This document shows, piece after piece, positions 27,201 to 42,200 of a DNA stretch of 64,000 nt; position 1 is the first letter of the stretch, and the number at the start of each line of letters is the position of its first letter. Where the stretch lies: positions 30,277,899-30,341,898 of the forward strand of contig OZ022512.1 in the NCBI GenBank assembly GCA_963989385.1, in the 5' to 3' direction. Source of the stretch: Ctena decussata (Eukaryota; Mollusca; Bivalvia; Lucinida; Lucinidae). The translations under genes and the position numbers were made by a program. The notes under the pieces are model-generated. The model had not been told where the DNA came from, ran no database searches, and saw nothing but the letters and a program-made list of their open reading frames with translations.

Positions 27201-30200
27201 TGTCATGTTTTCTTGGGTAGTTAAGTTTCTGTGACTGAACACACAGAGGTGAGATGTGGTTCATGGAATTATCACTGGGCATAACCAGGCATCAATTTTC
27301 TGTAATATTATCTCATTTCTAAGTTCTAATTTTGTTAAAGGCTGCTCATGCTTTAAATTGAAGCAGTTTTTTCAGTATGAAATGCATGTTACTGTATTTA
27401 TTTGGCTATAAAATGGTTTTTCTGACCCTAGGATGAACCCAAATATCTTAATCAGTCTTATGAAATTTTGATATGAGATGAGGTTGCCTTCTAAAGCAGT
27501 CCCTAAAATCTAGATGTGTCTGAATATCTTGATCACCATCTTCTGAAATTCTGCTTTGAGAGGGGCTTTTCCCTTCAAAAACAATGCCTAAAATCTAGAA
27601 AAAATAATCTCACATCAGAATTCTATAAGACTGATTTAGACATTTAGAGGGATCTAGATTGTAGGGACTGTTTCAGAAGGGGAAACCCCATCTCATGTCA
27701 GAATTTTATAAGACTGATTGAGATATTTGGGGTCATTTCAAAGATAGAAAAACACTGTCTTGAAACCAAACAAATACCGTATTATTCCTACTAAATGCCC
27801 CGGGGACGTTACATTTTGCAAAAGGGGGGCATTATCTAGAGCCTAAAGTGCAGTAAATCAGTCACTGCCAAAATACCTCTAAGGTGATGTATCACTTCAA
27901 AGCTACTAGTTTTGCCTTCCTTTTGTAGGGGTCAATTCTTAAAGGTAAGAATTTGCTCCTCTAGGAGCGAATTCTTTCCTTTAAGAGTAGACCAACCTTA
28001 TTTCAAAGAGCTACCTTATCCAGCGAAATGAACAGAAATTCATGCAACATAATATAACACTATTTTTGGAAAGAGGCAGGGGGCATTTATTAGAGCAGGG
28101 GCATTTATTAGGATAAATACGATACCATATTGACTTGAATATTTTATTTCTAGATGCCCCAAGTGTTGTTGAAGATGCAGCAGTTGTCTCCCTCACATGA
28201 CCTCTCTATTGACCTTGAACAAGGTTTTGACAGGTTGCTGGGATTTCCCCACATGCTGGATCTCGCAGATATTAAACTCAAGTAAGAAAACCCTTTACTA
28301 TTGATATTAGTACTGTATTTCTTCTAGTAAATGCACCCTTTATATGAAATACACCTTACTCTTTTCTGTGAAAAACATGGCCTACTACCGCCAAGACTGG
28401 CTCTAGACAGCCAAAATTTGATATTTATTATGCCCCCAATTTCGGAGAAATTGTGGGGGCATATTGGTTTTGGCCTGTCCGTCTGTCCGTCTGTCTGTCT
28501 GTCCGTCTGTCATATCAAGAACCGTAAGAGCTAGGAGCTTGAAACTTTATACACATGATCAGTATGGAAAATAAGCAAACACATGTTTTTTCTTTTTTCC
28601 GCGGGTCACATATTTCAAGAGTTATGCCCCTTTTTCGACTTAGCCTGCGGAACCTTGTGAACAAAATATCTCAATAACCCCTGATGCTAGGATCATGAGG
28701 TTTTGCAGGATGAGAATGCCCAAGGTGTAGATGACCTGATTAACTTTTGAAACAAATTCGTGAATTTTTGACCGAGTTATGCCCCTTTTTCGACTTAGTG
28801 CATTGTAAGCCTATGGAACCTTGTGAACAAAATATCTCAAGAACCCCTGAAGCTAGGAGCATGATTTTTTGCAGGAAGATACTGCCTGTGGTGTAGATGA
28901 CCTGATTAACTTTTGAAAAAAATTCGTGAATTTTTGATTGAGTTATGCCCCTTTTTCGACTTAGTGCATTGAGGCCTATGGTACAAAGGTACCCTTACAT
29001 ATAGTCAAGAACAATAAGAGCTAGGAACTTGAAACTTTATACACATGATCAGTATGGAAAATAAGCAGACCTGTATTTTTTTATTTTTCCGCCGGCAGTG
29101 TATTTCCAGAGTTATGCCCCTTATTCGACTTAGCCTGTGGAACCTTGTGAACAAAATATCTCAAGAACCCCTGAAGCTAGGAGCATGATTATTTGCAGGA
29201 AGATACTGCCTGTGGTGTAGATGACCTGATTAACATTTGAAAAAAATTCGTGAATTTTTGATTGAGTTATTCCCCTTTTTCGACTTAGTGCATTGAGGCC
29301 TATGGTACAAAGGTACCCTTACATATAGTCAAGAACAATAAGAGCTAGGAACTTGAAACTTTATATACATGATCAGTATGGAAAATAAGCAGACCCGTAT
29401 TTTTTTATTTTTCCGCCGGCAATGTATTTCCAGAGTTATGCCCCTTTTTCGACTTAGCCTGTGGAACCTTGTGAACAAAATATCTCAAGAACCCCTGATG
29501 CCAGGATCATGAGGCTTTGCAAGATGAGAATGCCCAAGGTGTAGATGACCTGATTAACTTTTGAAACAAATTCTTGAATTTTTGACCGAGTTATGCCCCT
29601 TTTTCGACTTAGTGCATTGTAAGCCTATGGAACCTTGTGAACAAAATATCTCAAGAACCCCTGATGTTAGGAGCATGATTATTTGCAGGAAGATACTGCC
29701 TGTGGTGTAGATGACCTGATTAACATTTAAAAAAAATTCGTGAATTTTTGATCAAGTTATTCCCCTTTTTTGACTTAGTCCATTGAGGCCTATGGTACAA
29801 AGGTACCCTTACATATAGTCAAGAACAATAAGAGCTAAGAACTTGAAACTTTATACACATGATCAGTATGGAAAATAAGCAGACCCGTATTTTTTTTATT
29901 TTTCCGCCGGCAATGTATTTCCAGAGTTATGCCCCTTTTTCGACTTAGCCTGTGGAACCTTGTGAACAAAATATCTCAAGAACCCCTGATGCTAGGATCA
30001 TGAGGCATTGCAAGATGAGAATGCCTAAGGTGTAGATGACCTGATTAACTTTTGAAACAAATTCGTGACTTTTTGACCGAGTTATGCCCCTTTTTTGACT
30101 TAGTGCATTGTAAGCCTATGGAACCTTGTGAACAAAATATCTCAAGAACCCCTGAAGCTAGGAGCATGATTATTTGCAGGAAGATACTGCCTGCGGTGTA

Positions 30201-33200
30201 GATGACCTGATTAACTTTTGAAAAAAATTCGTGAATTTTTGATCGAGTTAATACCCTTTTTCGACTTAGTGCATTGAGGCCTATGGTACAAAGGTACCCT
30301 TACATATAGTCAAGAACAATAAGAGCTAGGAACTTGAAACTTTATACACATGATCAGTATGGAAAATAAGCAGACCTGTATTTTTTTATTTTTCCGCTGG
30401 CAATGAATTTCTAGAATTATGCCCCTTTTACGACTTAGCCTGTGGAACCTTGTGAACAAAATATCTCAAGAACCCCTGATGCTAGGATCATGAGGTTTTG
30501 CAGGATGAGAATGCCCAAGGTGTAGATGACCTGATTAACTTTTGAAACAAATTCGTGAATTTTTGACAAAGTTATGCCCTTTTTTCCGCCGGTCATGTAT
30601 TTCCAGAGTTATGCCCCTTTTTCGACTTAGCCTGTGGAAACTTGTGAACAAAATATCTCAAGAACCCCTGATGCTAGGATCATGAGGTTTTGCAGGATGA
30701 GAATGCCCAAGGTGTAGATGACCTGATTAACTTTTGAAACAAATTCGTGAATTTTTGACCGAGTTATGCCCCTTTTTCGACTTAGTGCATTGTAAGCCTA
30801 TGGAACCTTGTGAACAAAATATCTCAAGAACCCCTAATGTTAGGAGCATGATCTTTTGCAGGAAGATACTGCCTGTGGTGTAGATGACCTGATTAACTTT
30901 TGAAAAGAAATCATGAATTTTTGATTGAGTTATGCCCCTTTTTCGACTTAGTGCATTGTAAGCCTATGGAACCTTGTGAACAAAATATCTCAAGAACACC
31001 TGATGCTAGGAGCATGATTTTATGCAGGAAGATACTGCCTGTGGTGTAGATGACCTGTTTAACTTTTGAAAATAATTTGTAAATTTTGGATTGAGTTATG
31101 CCCCTTTTTCAACTTAGTGCATTATTTGCCTATGGAAGCTTGTGAACAAAATATCTGGAGAACCCCTGATGCTAGGATCATGATTTTTGCAGGTTGATAT
31201 TGCCCAAGGTGTAGATGACCTGATTAACTTTCAAAAACAATTCGTAAATTTTTGACTGAGTTAAGCCCCTTTTTCGACTTAGTGCATTGTAAGCCTATGG
31301 TACAAAGGTACAATCATTATTGGATGAGCCTTCTCTAGAGACAAGCATATGGTTGGGGGCATAGTGTTTCATAAACACATTTTCTAGTTTTCATGATTTT
31401 GCTCTTTTCTACCAAGACTTCATTGTCCAATAGGGAAGCAAACAAGAAGTAACAAAAGATGTTCTCTTTGGTTAAAGTGGCAGAAAGAAACATGGAAATG
31501 TATCCATATACTGTATAAATCCTATTAAGCGCCCCGCGGGTGTTGCATTCTACAAAAACAGGGTGTTATTTAGAGCCTAAATTGTAGTAAATCAGCCACC
31601 GCCAAACTACTTCTAGTAAACAGTATTAAGGTGATCAGGTATATTTTCAATGGAAGTGACTCTTCATGTTTTTGCCTCTTTTCACAGTTGGGGTGGGGGC
31701 TAACTCTTAAAGGAAAGAATTTGCTCCTCTAAGAGTAGACCCTATTTCAGAGAGTTACCTTATCAAGAGAAGCAAACAAGAATTGATTGTTCCAAAAACC
31801 ATGCCTACTTTAAACAGGGATACATCCCTCCATTAGTTGTAAGGTAAAATCATGGACTTATGTAAAACATTGAAGCACATGGGTGATTTTGTTTGGAGAC
31901 TATGTCATGTGCTAAGTTGTCGTTGCATTGGTCAGATATACACTATCAGTTGACTTTGAGTTGCATTCTGAATGTGGCTTGGAACTGTGTATTGATGAAT
32001 GTTGATATCATATTATTTTCAGAAAAGATGCAGGGGGCCTTTATAAAAACAGGGACATTTATTGGGAAAAAGGTCAAACATACTGTATTAATCCTATTAA
32101 ATGCCCCAGGGGCGTTGCAATTTGTGAAAGAGGGAATTTTTTTAGAGTCTAAATTGTAGTAAATCTGCCACTGCCAAAATACAGTATTAAGGAATGGAAA
32201 TTCTTTCAGAGAAAGCCACTCTACTATTTTTGCCTCCCTTCTAAGATGGGGTTAACTCTTAGAGGAAAGAATTTGTTCCTGTAGGAGCAAATCTTTCCTT
32301 AAAGAGTAGACCCTATTTCTGGAGCTAACTCATCCAGAGCGTTCACAGTAATTCATGCCATTTAATACAACACTTCTTTCAGAAAGGAGGCAGGGCGTGT
32401 TTATTAGAGCAGGGGCATTTATAAGGATTAATATGGTACCTAGCCATAACTGGACTCTATTCAAACTTTATGTCATTTAATCAAATCACTTAGTTAATGA
32501 AGTTTCTCCTTCTGCTGATTCAAGAAGGGCAGTTGTCAGTTACTGGCAAAAGTATGATGTGCACTTAGTACTGGTTCACAGCTAAGGAGGTCTAAGCCTG
32601 CCCAGGAACAGTCTTGTTAGGTTAACTGACCATCCCGACATAGCTCTTTACTGTGGACATGAAGCAAAAAATCAATCAATGAAAGTCATTAAGAGCTGTG
32701 TTTTGTTTATACCTCAAACAGCTTTAGCCATAACTGGATATGAGTTAACTTTTGTGACAGCCAGTCAGACTGCTTAGTAACCACAATGTCAGTTTGAAAT
32801 CACAACACATTGGCTTCTGCTCTTCATTGGCAGATGAGAAAATATGGTCCAAATAGGTTCATTTTAGGAAAGTTGGGAGCAAGAGTCAATATTAAAATAT
32901 GTGTGCAGGGCTTGAAAATTCTTAAATTGTCACTCGTCCTGTGTCACAAGATGTATAATGAAATTAATAAGTTACCTTGGCAGTACTGAGAAATTCCACT
33001 CGTCTTGTAGCTTGGGGCACTCACCATGGCGAGCGGGCAGGTGGATTTTTCCAGCTCTAGTGCACTTTGTTTTTGCCTAAAACCCAAAACCTGGTTTAAC
33101 CCATTAATGCCTAGCGCCACAAAAATGGGATATACATGTAGGCAAACAGTGCAGACCCAGCTCAGACGCCGCAAATGCGGTGTCTGATCAGGGTCTACTC

Positions 33201-36200
33201 TTTTTGCATACAACAAATTGGTATTTTTCCTCAAAGTTAAACAAAAAATAAAAAAATAACTAAACCTGACATCCCTTAAATGACAAATGGACTCGTCCAA
33301 TATATACAGATAGAAGAGTCCACTAGGCATGGATGGGTTTATTATTATTCTATTTTGTTTTCAGCTGTGACTGCCTAATGTATCTTCTCAATGAGTGTAA
33401 AAAGTTGAATCTTCTTAGTGATGGACAAAACAACAGGCTTACACAGAGGAGGTAAGGATTTTTGGACTTTTTCTTCACTATAATTGAAATATTGTTGAGA
33501 AGAATGTAAAAGCAATTACAGTGGACCCTCTTTTCAACTGCGGCATTTGTTCCTAAATGTTTGGACATTAAACTGAATTTGCTGTTTTAAAGAATGCATT
33601 TTTAAAGCAATAAAGCCATTTCGTGCATATCAAAATGACGCTATTAAAAATTTTGCTGGTGTAATGAGTGTTGTTTTTATGCCCCCAACTTCGGAGAAGT
33701 TGAGGGGGCATATTGGTTTGGGCCTGTCCGTCCGTCCGTCTGTCCGTCTGTCCGTCTGTCCGTCCGTAACGCTTTTAAGCAGCTAGGAAACTCAAGAACC
33801 GCTAATGCTATGATCTTGAAATTTTATATGTGGCATGTACATGAAAAATAAGCAGACACGTATTTTTTCTTTTTTCCGCTGGTCATGTATTTCTAGAGTT
33901 ATGCCCCTTTTTCCACTTTGTGCATTGTAAGCCTATGGAACCTTGTTAGCAAAATATCTCAAGAACCCCTGAAGCTAGGATCATAATTTTTTGCAGTAAG
34001 GCATTACCTATGGAGTAGATGACCTGATTAACTTTTGAAAAAAACTCGTGAAATTTTGACCGAGTTATGCCCCTTTTTCAACTTAGTGCATTGTAAGCCT
34101 ATGGAACCTTGTTAGCAAAATATTTCGAGAACCCCTGATGCTATGATCATGATTTTTTGCAGGAAGACATTGCCCAAGGTGTAGATGACCTGATTAACTT
34201 TTGAAAAAAAATCGTGAATTTTTGACCAAGTTATGCCCCTTTTTCAACTTAGTAGATTGTAAGTCTATGGAACCTTGTTAGCAAAATATCTCGAGAACCC
34301 CTGATGCTAGGATCATGATTTTTTGCAGGAAGACATTGCCTAAGGTGTAAATGACTTGATTTACTTTTGAAAAAAAATCGTGAATTTTTGACCGAGTTAT
34401 GCCCCTTTTTCACCTCAGTGCATTTAAGCCTATGGAACCTTGTTAACAAAATATCTCGAGAGCCCCTGATGCTAGGATCATGGTTTTTTGCTGGAAGAAT
34501 TGCCTAAGGTGTAGATGACCTGATTAACTTTTGAAAAAAATTGTGAAATTTTTACCGAGTTATGCCCCTTTTTCAACTTATGGCATTTAAGCCTATGGAA
34601 CCTTGTTAACAAAATATCTCGAGAGCCCCTGATGCTAGGATCATGACTTTTTGCAGGAAGACATTGTCCCAGGTGTAGATGACCTGATTAACTTTTGAAA
34701 AAAAAATCGTGAATTTTTTACCGAGTTATGCCCCTTTTTCATCTTAGTGCATTTAAGCCTATGGAACCTTGTTAACAAAATATCCCGAGAGCCCCTGATG
34801 CTAGGATCATGATTTTTTGCAGGAAGACATTGTCCCAGGTGTAGATGACTTGATTAACTTTTGATTTTTTTTTATTAATTTGTGATCGAGTTAAGCCCCT
34901 TTTTCGACTTAGTGCATTGAAGCCTATGATACAAAAGTACCCTTACATACGGTCAAGAACCGTTCGAGATAGGAGCTTGAAATTTTATGTGTGGCATGCA
35001 CATGAAAAATAAGCCGAGCTTGTGAACAAAATATTCGAAGAACTGCTTAAGCTAGGTTCCTTATATTTGGCATACAGTTACAGACTAAGATGAAGATGAA
35101 CGGGTTAATACCCCTTTCTGACATATAAATTATAGGGTGAACCATCTTTAGAGGTGAGCATTAGGTTGGGGGCATAGTGTTTCATAAACACATTTTCTAG
35201 TTAAAAAGAGGGTTGACTGTATATACTTATCATATGTTTCAAAATGGATGAGTAGAAGTACTCTAGATAATAATGTGCGTCTAACATGATACTAGCAAAA
35301 CAAAGATGTGGGTATTACTTTATGCTGTCATTGTTGGTGGTGCTGGTAGCTTAAACTTTTATCAAATTTTCTGGTTTAGCTTTTTTTTTTGACAGTGTGC
35401 AATTAGGCAAGACACTGGCTTAGGTGGAATTCTTGTGATAAATACAAATGACCCACGACACGAGAAAATCAACAATGTGGTCGTGCGCCCAGCGCAGACT
35501 CAGATCAGCTTGGGCATTTGCCCAGTCTGATCAGACTCTTTGCTAAGCGCTTAAAGGGTAGCCAAGAGACTAAGCTACCTTCATGTGGACAGCGAAGACT
35601 CTGATCAGACTGGGCGGATGCCCAGGCTGATCTGAGTCTGCGCTGGACGCACAACCACATTGTTGGTTTTCTTGTGTCGTGGCTCAAATGAGCCGTGACA
35701 CCACAAAACCAACAAAGTGGCACCACCTGATGCCTCAGATCACCCTGGGCATGTGCACAGTCTGATCAGAGTCTTTCCTGTTTGCTTTAGGGTAGCTAAG
35801 GGTACAAGCTACCTCCATGGTGTGAGCGAAACCTCTAAGCAGACTACAGAGATAAGCAGGCTGGTCTGAATCTTCGCTGGGCACATATGCCACTTTGTTG
35901 GTTTTGTCGTGTCGCGGCTCATATTATGTCTGGCCTCACATAAGAAATGCCATGGCAATGCCATTTTTGATCGTGCTCCCATTGTATGAGCTGCAACTGA
36001 ACAAAACCAGCAAAATGGCATGTGCGCCAGGCTAAGCCTCAGACTGGCCTAGGCATGCACCCAGTCAGATTATAGTCTTTACTGTTGGCACGGAGGTAGC
36101 TTAGCCCTTAGCTAACCTGTAAGTGCACAGCAAAGACTCTGATCAGACTGGGCAGATTCTGAATTCGGTTTGAAAGCAAGACTCAAACCAAATGTCATTT

Positions 36201-39200
36201 TATTCTCTGAGGATAAGTGGTACATGTAAATGTGCAACAGTTGGAGAAGGGGGTGGTCGGGTCGGGCAATGGTGCTTGGTATCTTTCAGCGCCGGGGCAT
36301 CCTAATCACTTGGATAATTGTAGGGCAAGGGCCTACTGTGCTTGCAGTAGGTGTGGGTGGGGCTTGTTTGGATATTTTTCCTCTTGTCTAACATTTTTCT
36401 TTCTTCCTTTCTCTGGGAAAAGGTCCGATACAGACTGAATTACTATCTCAGAGGTCCATTAAACCCAAAGCAACCAACCCACCAACCAACCAACCTTATG
36501 GAGGAGAACAATATAATGCCCCTTTTATTGGAAACTAGGCCTCTATGATTTATGTTTGAAAAGCATTTTCATATTAAAGGATGACGTTGTTAAGTTATTT
36601 CGTAATCTATTTTCAGATCAAGTGAATCACACAAACCCCAGCCAAAGGAATCTAATGTTCAGCCTGTACCCATTTTGATTTTAAGAGCTGAGCCAACAGT
36701 AACAAGTATTCTAAAGGTAATACTGTCAGATCTTAAGTTTTATGAAATAACTTACCCTATTAACAGAGCTCTAGATAAGAGGGCGTATTTGGTGATAATT
36801 AGGGATAATTTTTGTTAATTCTGCATAAAAACATATGTTGTGACCCCTCATCTGAACCGTCTCGACGAGACGGTTCAGATGAGGGGTCACTTCATATTGT
36901 TTCGATGAGAAATAAGAAAAATTATCCTTAATTATCATCAAATATGCCGTCTTATCTAGAGCTCTGTATTGATCCTGTTGAACACCCCTGCTCTAATTAA
37001 CACCCCTTGCCGTTTTTGCGAAAATAATGTTATATTAACTTGCATGAACTCCTGTTTGGTTCTCTGGATGCGGTAGCTTTTTTGAAATGGGGTCTACTCT
37101 TAAAGAAAAGAATTTGCTTCTAGAGGATATGATAGAAAAACATAGTACATGTAGGTATTTTCAAGGTACTGGCGATAAGCTGAAAAATGGTACCTAAACA
37201 TTTTCCTTATTTTTGTAGCATAGTTGTTGAATTTATGCGGTAAGAACATAAAACATTTTTGTTTCATTGCATTAATATTTGTCAGGTTTGTCTGGAGCTG
37301 TTACAAACCTTGGCCTGGCCTTTGGCCTCAGTTTTCAACAGCTTCCTTGGGACCTGGCACATGTTAATGCATGATAAAGCGTGTTTGATCCCTATATTAT
37401 TTTCTGTAGATTCTTCAGAATTCATAATGGTGTGTAGGAATTAAAATGCTCTTTTCAGACTGAAATTCAGCGAGCTGATCAAAGTCTGTGCTGATTACAT
37501 GTACCATAAACACCCTTTTAGCATGTTGTTGTTCAAAATATGCCAGCATTATCATCTGGTACTCTGTTATTCAGAGTAGTACTTGAACTTTACTTTCTTC
37601 ACTTTGACAGACCTTGGATGCAGACTATTCTAAGAACCAGGATGCCTTGTTAACAGTTCTGTGTAAACTGGTGTCTGGGAACAGTTTTGAGCTAATACTT
37701 TCTGCAGCTGCCGCCACAGGAAAACTCAGTAGTTTTGCTCTTAAACTTATCAAGTAAGTCAAAATAGAGATGGACAATCCAAACTTACTGTGTTTATTAG
37801 ATGGGCATTTATCTTTCTGAAACTACCCCAGGTATATAAATCAGTCTTGTGTAATTGAACTATTAATTTGGGTTTTTATGCCCCAGAAGGAACTTCGGGT
37901 GGCATATTAAAATCGCACCGTCCATCCATCCGTCCGTCTTTCTGTCTGTCCGTCTGTTACAAATGGTGTCTCAGCTATAACTTTAAAACTACTGAAGCAA
38001 ATTTGATGAAACTTCACAGATAGATAAAGCATAATGTGAAGGTGTGTCGCGCACGAGACTTAGATCCCTACGCTGAAGGTCAAGGCCACAGTTTGGTCAG
38101 AGGTCAAATTGTGTCTCGAAATTGTGTCTCAGGGATAACTTTAAAACAACTGAAGCAAATTTGATAAAACTTCACCGATAGATAAAGCATAATGAGAAGG
38201 TGTGTCGCGCACAAGACTTAGGTCCCTACACCCAAGGTCAAGGCCACAGTTGGGTCAGAGGTCTCAAAATCGTGTCTCAGCGAGAACTTATAAACTACTG
38301 AAGCAAATTGAATGAAACTTCTCAGAAAGATGAAGCACATTGAGAAGGAATGTCACACATAAGATTTAGGTTACCACGTTCAAGGTCAAGGTCACAATCA
38401 GGGGTCAAAGGTCAAATCTTGCCTCTACGATAACTTGAAACCTGCTGAAGCAACTTTCATCAAATTCACAGAAAGGTAAACCATAATGAGAGAAGGTGTG
38501 TTATACACAATATTTATGATCCCATGGTCAAGGTCACAATCCGGGGTCAGAGGTCAAATTATGTCACAACAATTACTCAGAAAAGTACCAAAGCAAACAT
38601 TACAGAAAGATAAAGCCTATTGAGAAGATATGCCATTCACAAGACATATGTTTCCACATCGAATGTCAAGGTCATAGCCAGAGGTCAAAGATCAACTCAT
38701 TTATTCTCAATTACTTAAAAACTACAGAATCAAACTTCATTAATTTTCATGAAAAGGGAAAAAATAATGAGATGATTCACAAACAAATTATGGTTTTGTT
38801 GCTCAAGGTCAGGAATACAGTCACATATAAGAATGTATGTCATGTGCAAGACTCAGGCTCCACACTCAAGGTCAAGGTCACAACCAGGACTCAAAGGTCA
38901 GTTTAAAGGGCCTTCGGGGCATTTGTTACACACTGTAACATTTCTTGTTCTCTTTCAAAAACAATCTCAAAGATCCAGATGCACCTACAAGACAGAGCTA
39001 GATCTTTGGGATTGTTTTGGAAGGACAAAATCCTGTCTTATAAGTAATTAATGGAGCCCTAATAGCTCAGTAGGTTGAACACTGGCCTGCTGATCTAGGT
39101 ATCTAGGCTCCAAGACCTTCTGGAGGTGGAAGTCTTTCCAATCCTAATCGGGGTTCAATTGCATACAGCTTTTCATTATCACCCTCCCATCATCTGGAAA

Positions 39201-42200
39201 TGACTAAAATACTGTTAAAATGGATGAAAAATTGCAAACAATTCATCCATCCATCTATTATTACTGAACAAATACAGTATGGGGATCAATTTTTGATCAG
39301 TTTAGTTTTTTTAAAAGTTTTCATTACATATTGCTACACTAACATGAATAATATTGAAATGTTACAAAGTTTGAAAGAAAAGGGAGGTAATTCTTCAGTT
39401 TTAATCTATTGCTGGATGGATGATTGGCAGTTTTACATCCTTTTGAAACAGTATTTCTTTTCATACTTCAGCATCAAGATGGTCGGTATATCCGAGAGTT
39501 ATATTAGAAGAGAACTCATATTCTATCTCCCTTTTCTTGCAAACTTTGTCTTTTGTAAAAGGAGCCCCTGTAGCTCAGTGGGTTTAGCGCTGGCCTACTG
39601 ATCTAGCGGACCGGGTTCCAGCCCCACTCAAGGCCAGAATCTTTTCTTCCATAAACAGGATTCCATTGCACACAGCCTTCCATTATCACATTCTCATCAT
39701 CCTGATATGACTGAAATACTGTTGAAAAGGACGTTAAATCACAAGTCAAGTCTTTGTAAAATGATCAAAAATTGAAAGGGAGATAAAATATGAGTTTTCA
39801 TCTCATTGCATTTGTCTTGGATATACCGATCATCTTGATACTGAAGTTTGAAAGGTTGCTAAGGTTTGGCAAACTGCAAGTAAAAGGACATCCTAATGCA
39901 CAAGTTTACAAATATAACATGACGTCTGCTTGGATAACATCAAAAATTTGTGACAGTATATTTTGAGACAAACCTATGGAACATGGTTTCTCATTAGCTG
40001 ACATTTGGTTTTACTTTGCTGAAAGCACTTGCTTTGGATGCAAAGTAGTACACTCTGAAAGGTGACAGTTTGTAGAAATGCATTAGAAGGGGACAACTAT
40101 AAGGAAAATTGTCATTTAGGGAGGTAAATTGTCGGTTTTATGGTTGGGAATTGCGTTTTATGCTCCGCTGATGCGTCACCATAAAAACAAAGTTTCTGAC
40201 AATAAAATCAATGATCTACCTCACCAAATGACAATTTTGAGTATAGTTATCCCCAAAGTCAACACTAAAAGGAAATGGTGCGTGGCCTATGTATAGGTGT
40301 ATACAAGTAGCAGAGAAAGATTTATGTGACCCAATATTTTAAATGAGTATTGGTAAGTTTTTATCCCTGGCTCAGTAAAGCTATGTATATTTCAGTGTGA
40401 ATGATTTTGCCAAGACAGGTAGCAGTGACCCAGGCAAGACTTCACAGATAAGGTCCCTGTTGTTTGATGTCTCCTTCCTTATGTTGTGTCATGTAGTGCA
40501 GGTGTACGGATTAGAGGTATGGATTGTAAAATACTTATGAGTTGGATAATGGTGTATAGCCTTGTATAAACACTCATAAACAGTAGATACTTTCACCATG
40601 CTATTGAAGTGGCTTTGAGATCGAGATTTATTTTACTGACAGCCTGGTAAATCAAAACTTTGCTCGCTTGTTGAATAGCATTCTCTCAAAATAGTTTAAG
40701 ACCATTTGTTGTCCCCCGCCTTTTCGAAGAAAAGCGGAGGGACATAGTTTTCGGCTTTCCGTCCTTCCGTCTTTCCGTCCTTCCGTCCGCCTAATGTAGT
40801 AGGTACCTTGTGTGTGCAACTCCTCCTACAGTTTTATGCCAATTCTTTCGAAACTTTACAGATGTTTTTTTCATGGTCTGAAGATATGCATGTGGTTTGG
40901 ATATAATCCTGAGATTATTTTTTGTCACTTTTTCCACAAGTTGAACTTAGTCATTTTTAGGCGTTTTTACTATCAAAGTGACTAGATAGTGGGTACCTTG
41001 CGCGTGCAAGTCCTTCAACAGTTTTATGCTGATGCCTTTGAAACTTCACAGGTGTTTTGGTCATGGTCTGAAGATATGCATGTGGTTTGGATATAATCCT
41101 CACATTATTTTTTGTCACTTTTTCTACAAGTTGAACTTAGTCATTTTTAGGCCTTTTTACTATCATAGTGACTAGATAGTGGGTACCTTGTGTGCGCAAC
41201 TCCTCCTACAGTTTTATGCCGATTACTTTGAAACTTCACAGATATTTTGGTTATGGTCTGAAGATATGCATGTGGTTTGGATATAATCCTCACATAATTT
41301 TTTATCAATTTTTTGGCAAATTGAACTTAGCCATTTTTTATACATTTTTACTATCAAAGTGAAAAGATAGTGGGTACCTTGTGTGTGCAACTCCTCCTAC
41401 AGTGTTATGCCCATTCCTTTGAAACTTCACAGGTGTTTTGATCATGGTCTGAAGATATGCATGTGGTTTGGATATAATCCTCACATTAATTTATTTATTA
41501 CTTTTTTCACATTTTTTAACTTAGCCGCTTTTCCAGCTCAAACACTAAGTATATACAGTGGAGACCTAGTTTCCAAGGCGGGGGACATAAATTCGTCGAA
41601 TTTGCTTGTTTTCTTTGTCTATGCAGGGCATGTTTGGCAAAATTTCATGGGTAAACCTAAGCAATACACAGCTATCCCTCAAGCTACTCAAAGATATGTA
41701 TATATACTCTTCTAAATGGTGGTCAAGTAGATATACATTTCTTAGAATGATGATCAAACAGAAAGAATTTGCTCTCAAATGAGAAACTTTAAATTCTTTC
41801 CAGTAAGAATAGATAGACCCCAAATTGTAATGGCTTCATTGCCTAGGGAAGCAAAAACATTATGTACCCACATACCTTTTTTAAGGACATTTTCAAGAAA
41901 ATCACATTCCACTACAGTTTTCATAATTGGTTATAATTGGCATGGAAGTAAGTCAATCCAGCCTTACATGAGCTACGACATGACAAAACCAACAAAGTGG
42001 AATGCACGCGCAGTGAAGACTCAGATCAACCTTGGTAGCCACCCAGTCTGATCAGAGTCTTTGCTGTTGGCATGAAGGTAGCTTAGACCCTTAGCTAGCC
42101 TTAAAGCCCAAATTGAAGACTGGGAAGATGCCCAGGCTGATCCGAGTCTTTGCTGGGCACATATACACTTCGTTGGTTTTGTTTGTGTCATGGTTTATAT

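Noticed and set aside
28429..31388. CRISPR-like array
   Set aside because: Units of about 163 bp with no short repeat-spacer alternation, in an animal intron; it is a tandem repeat inside a mobile element.
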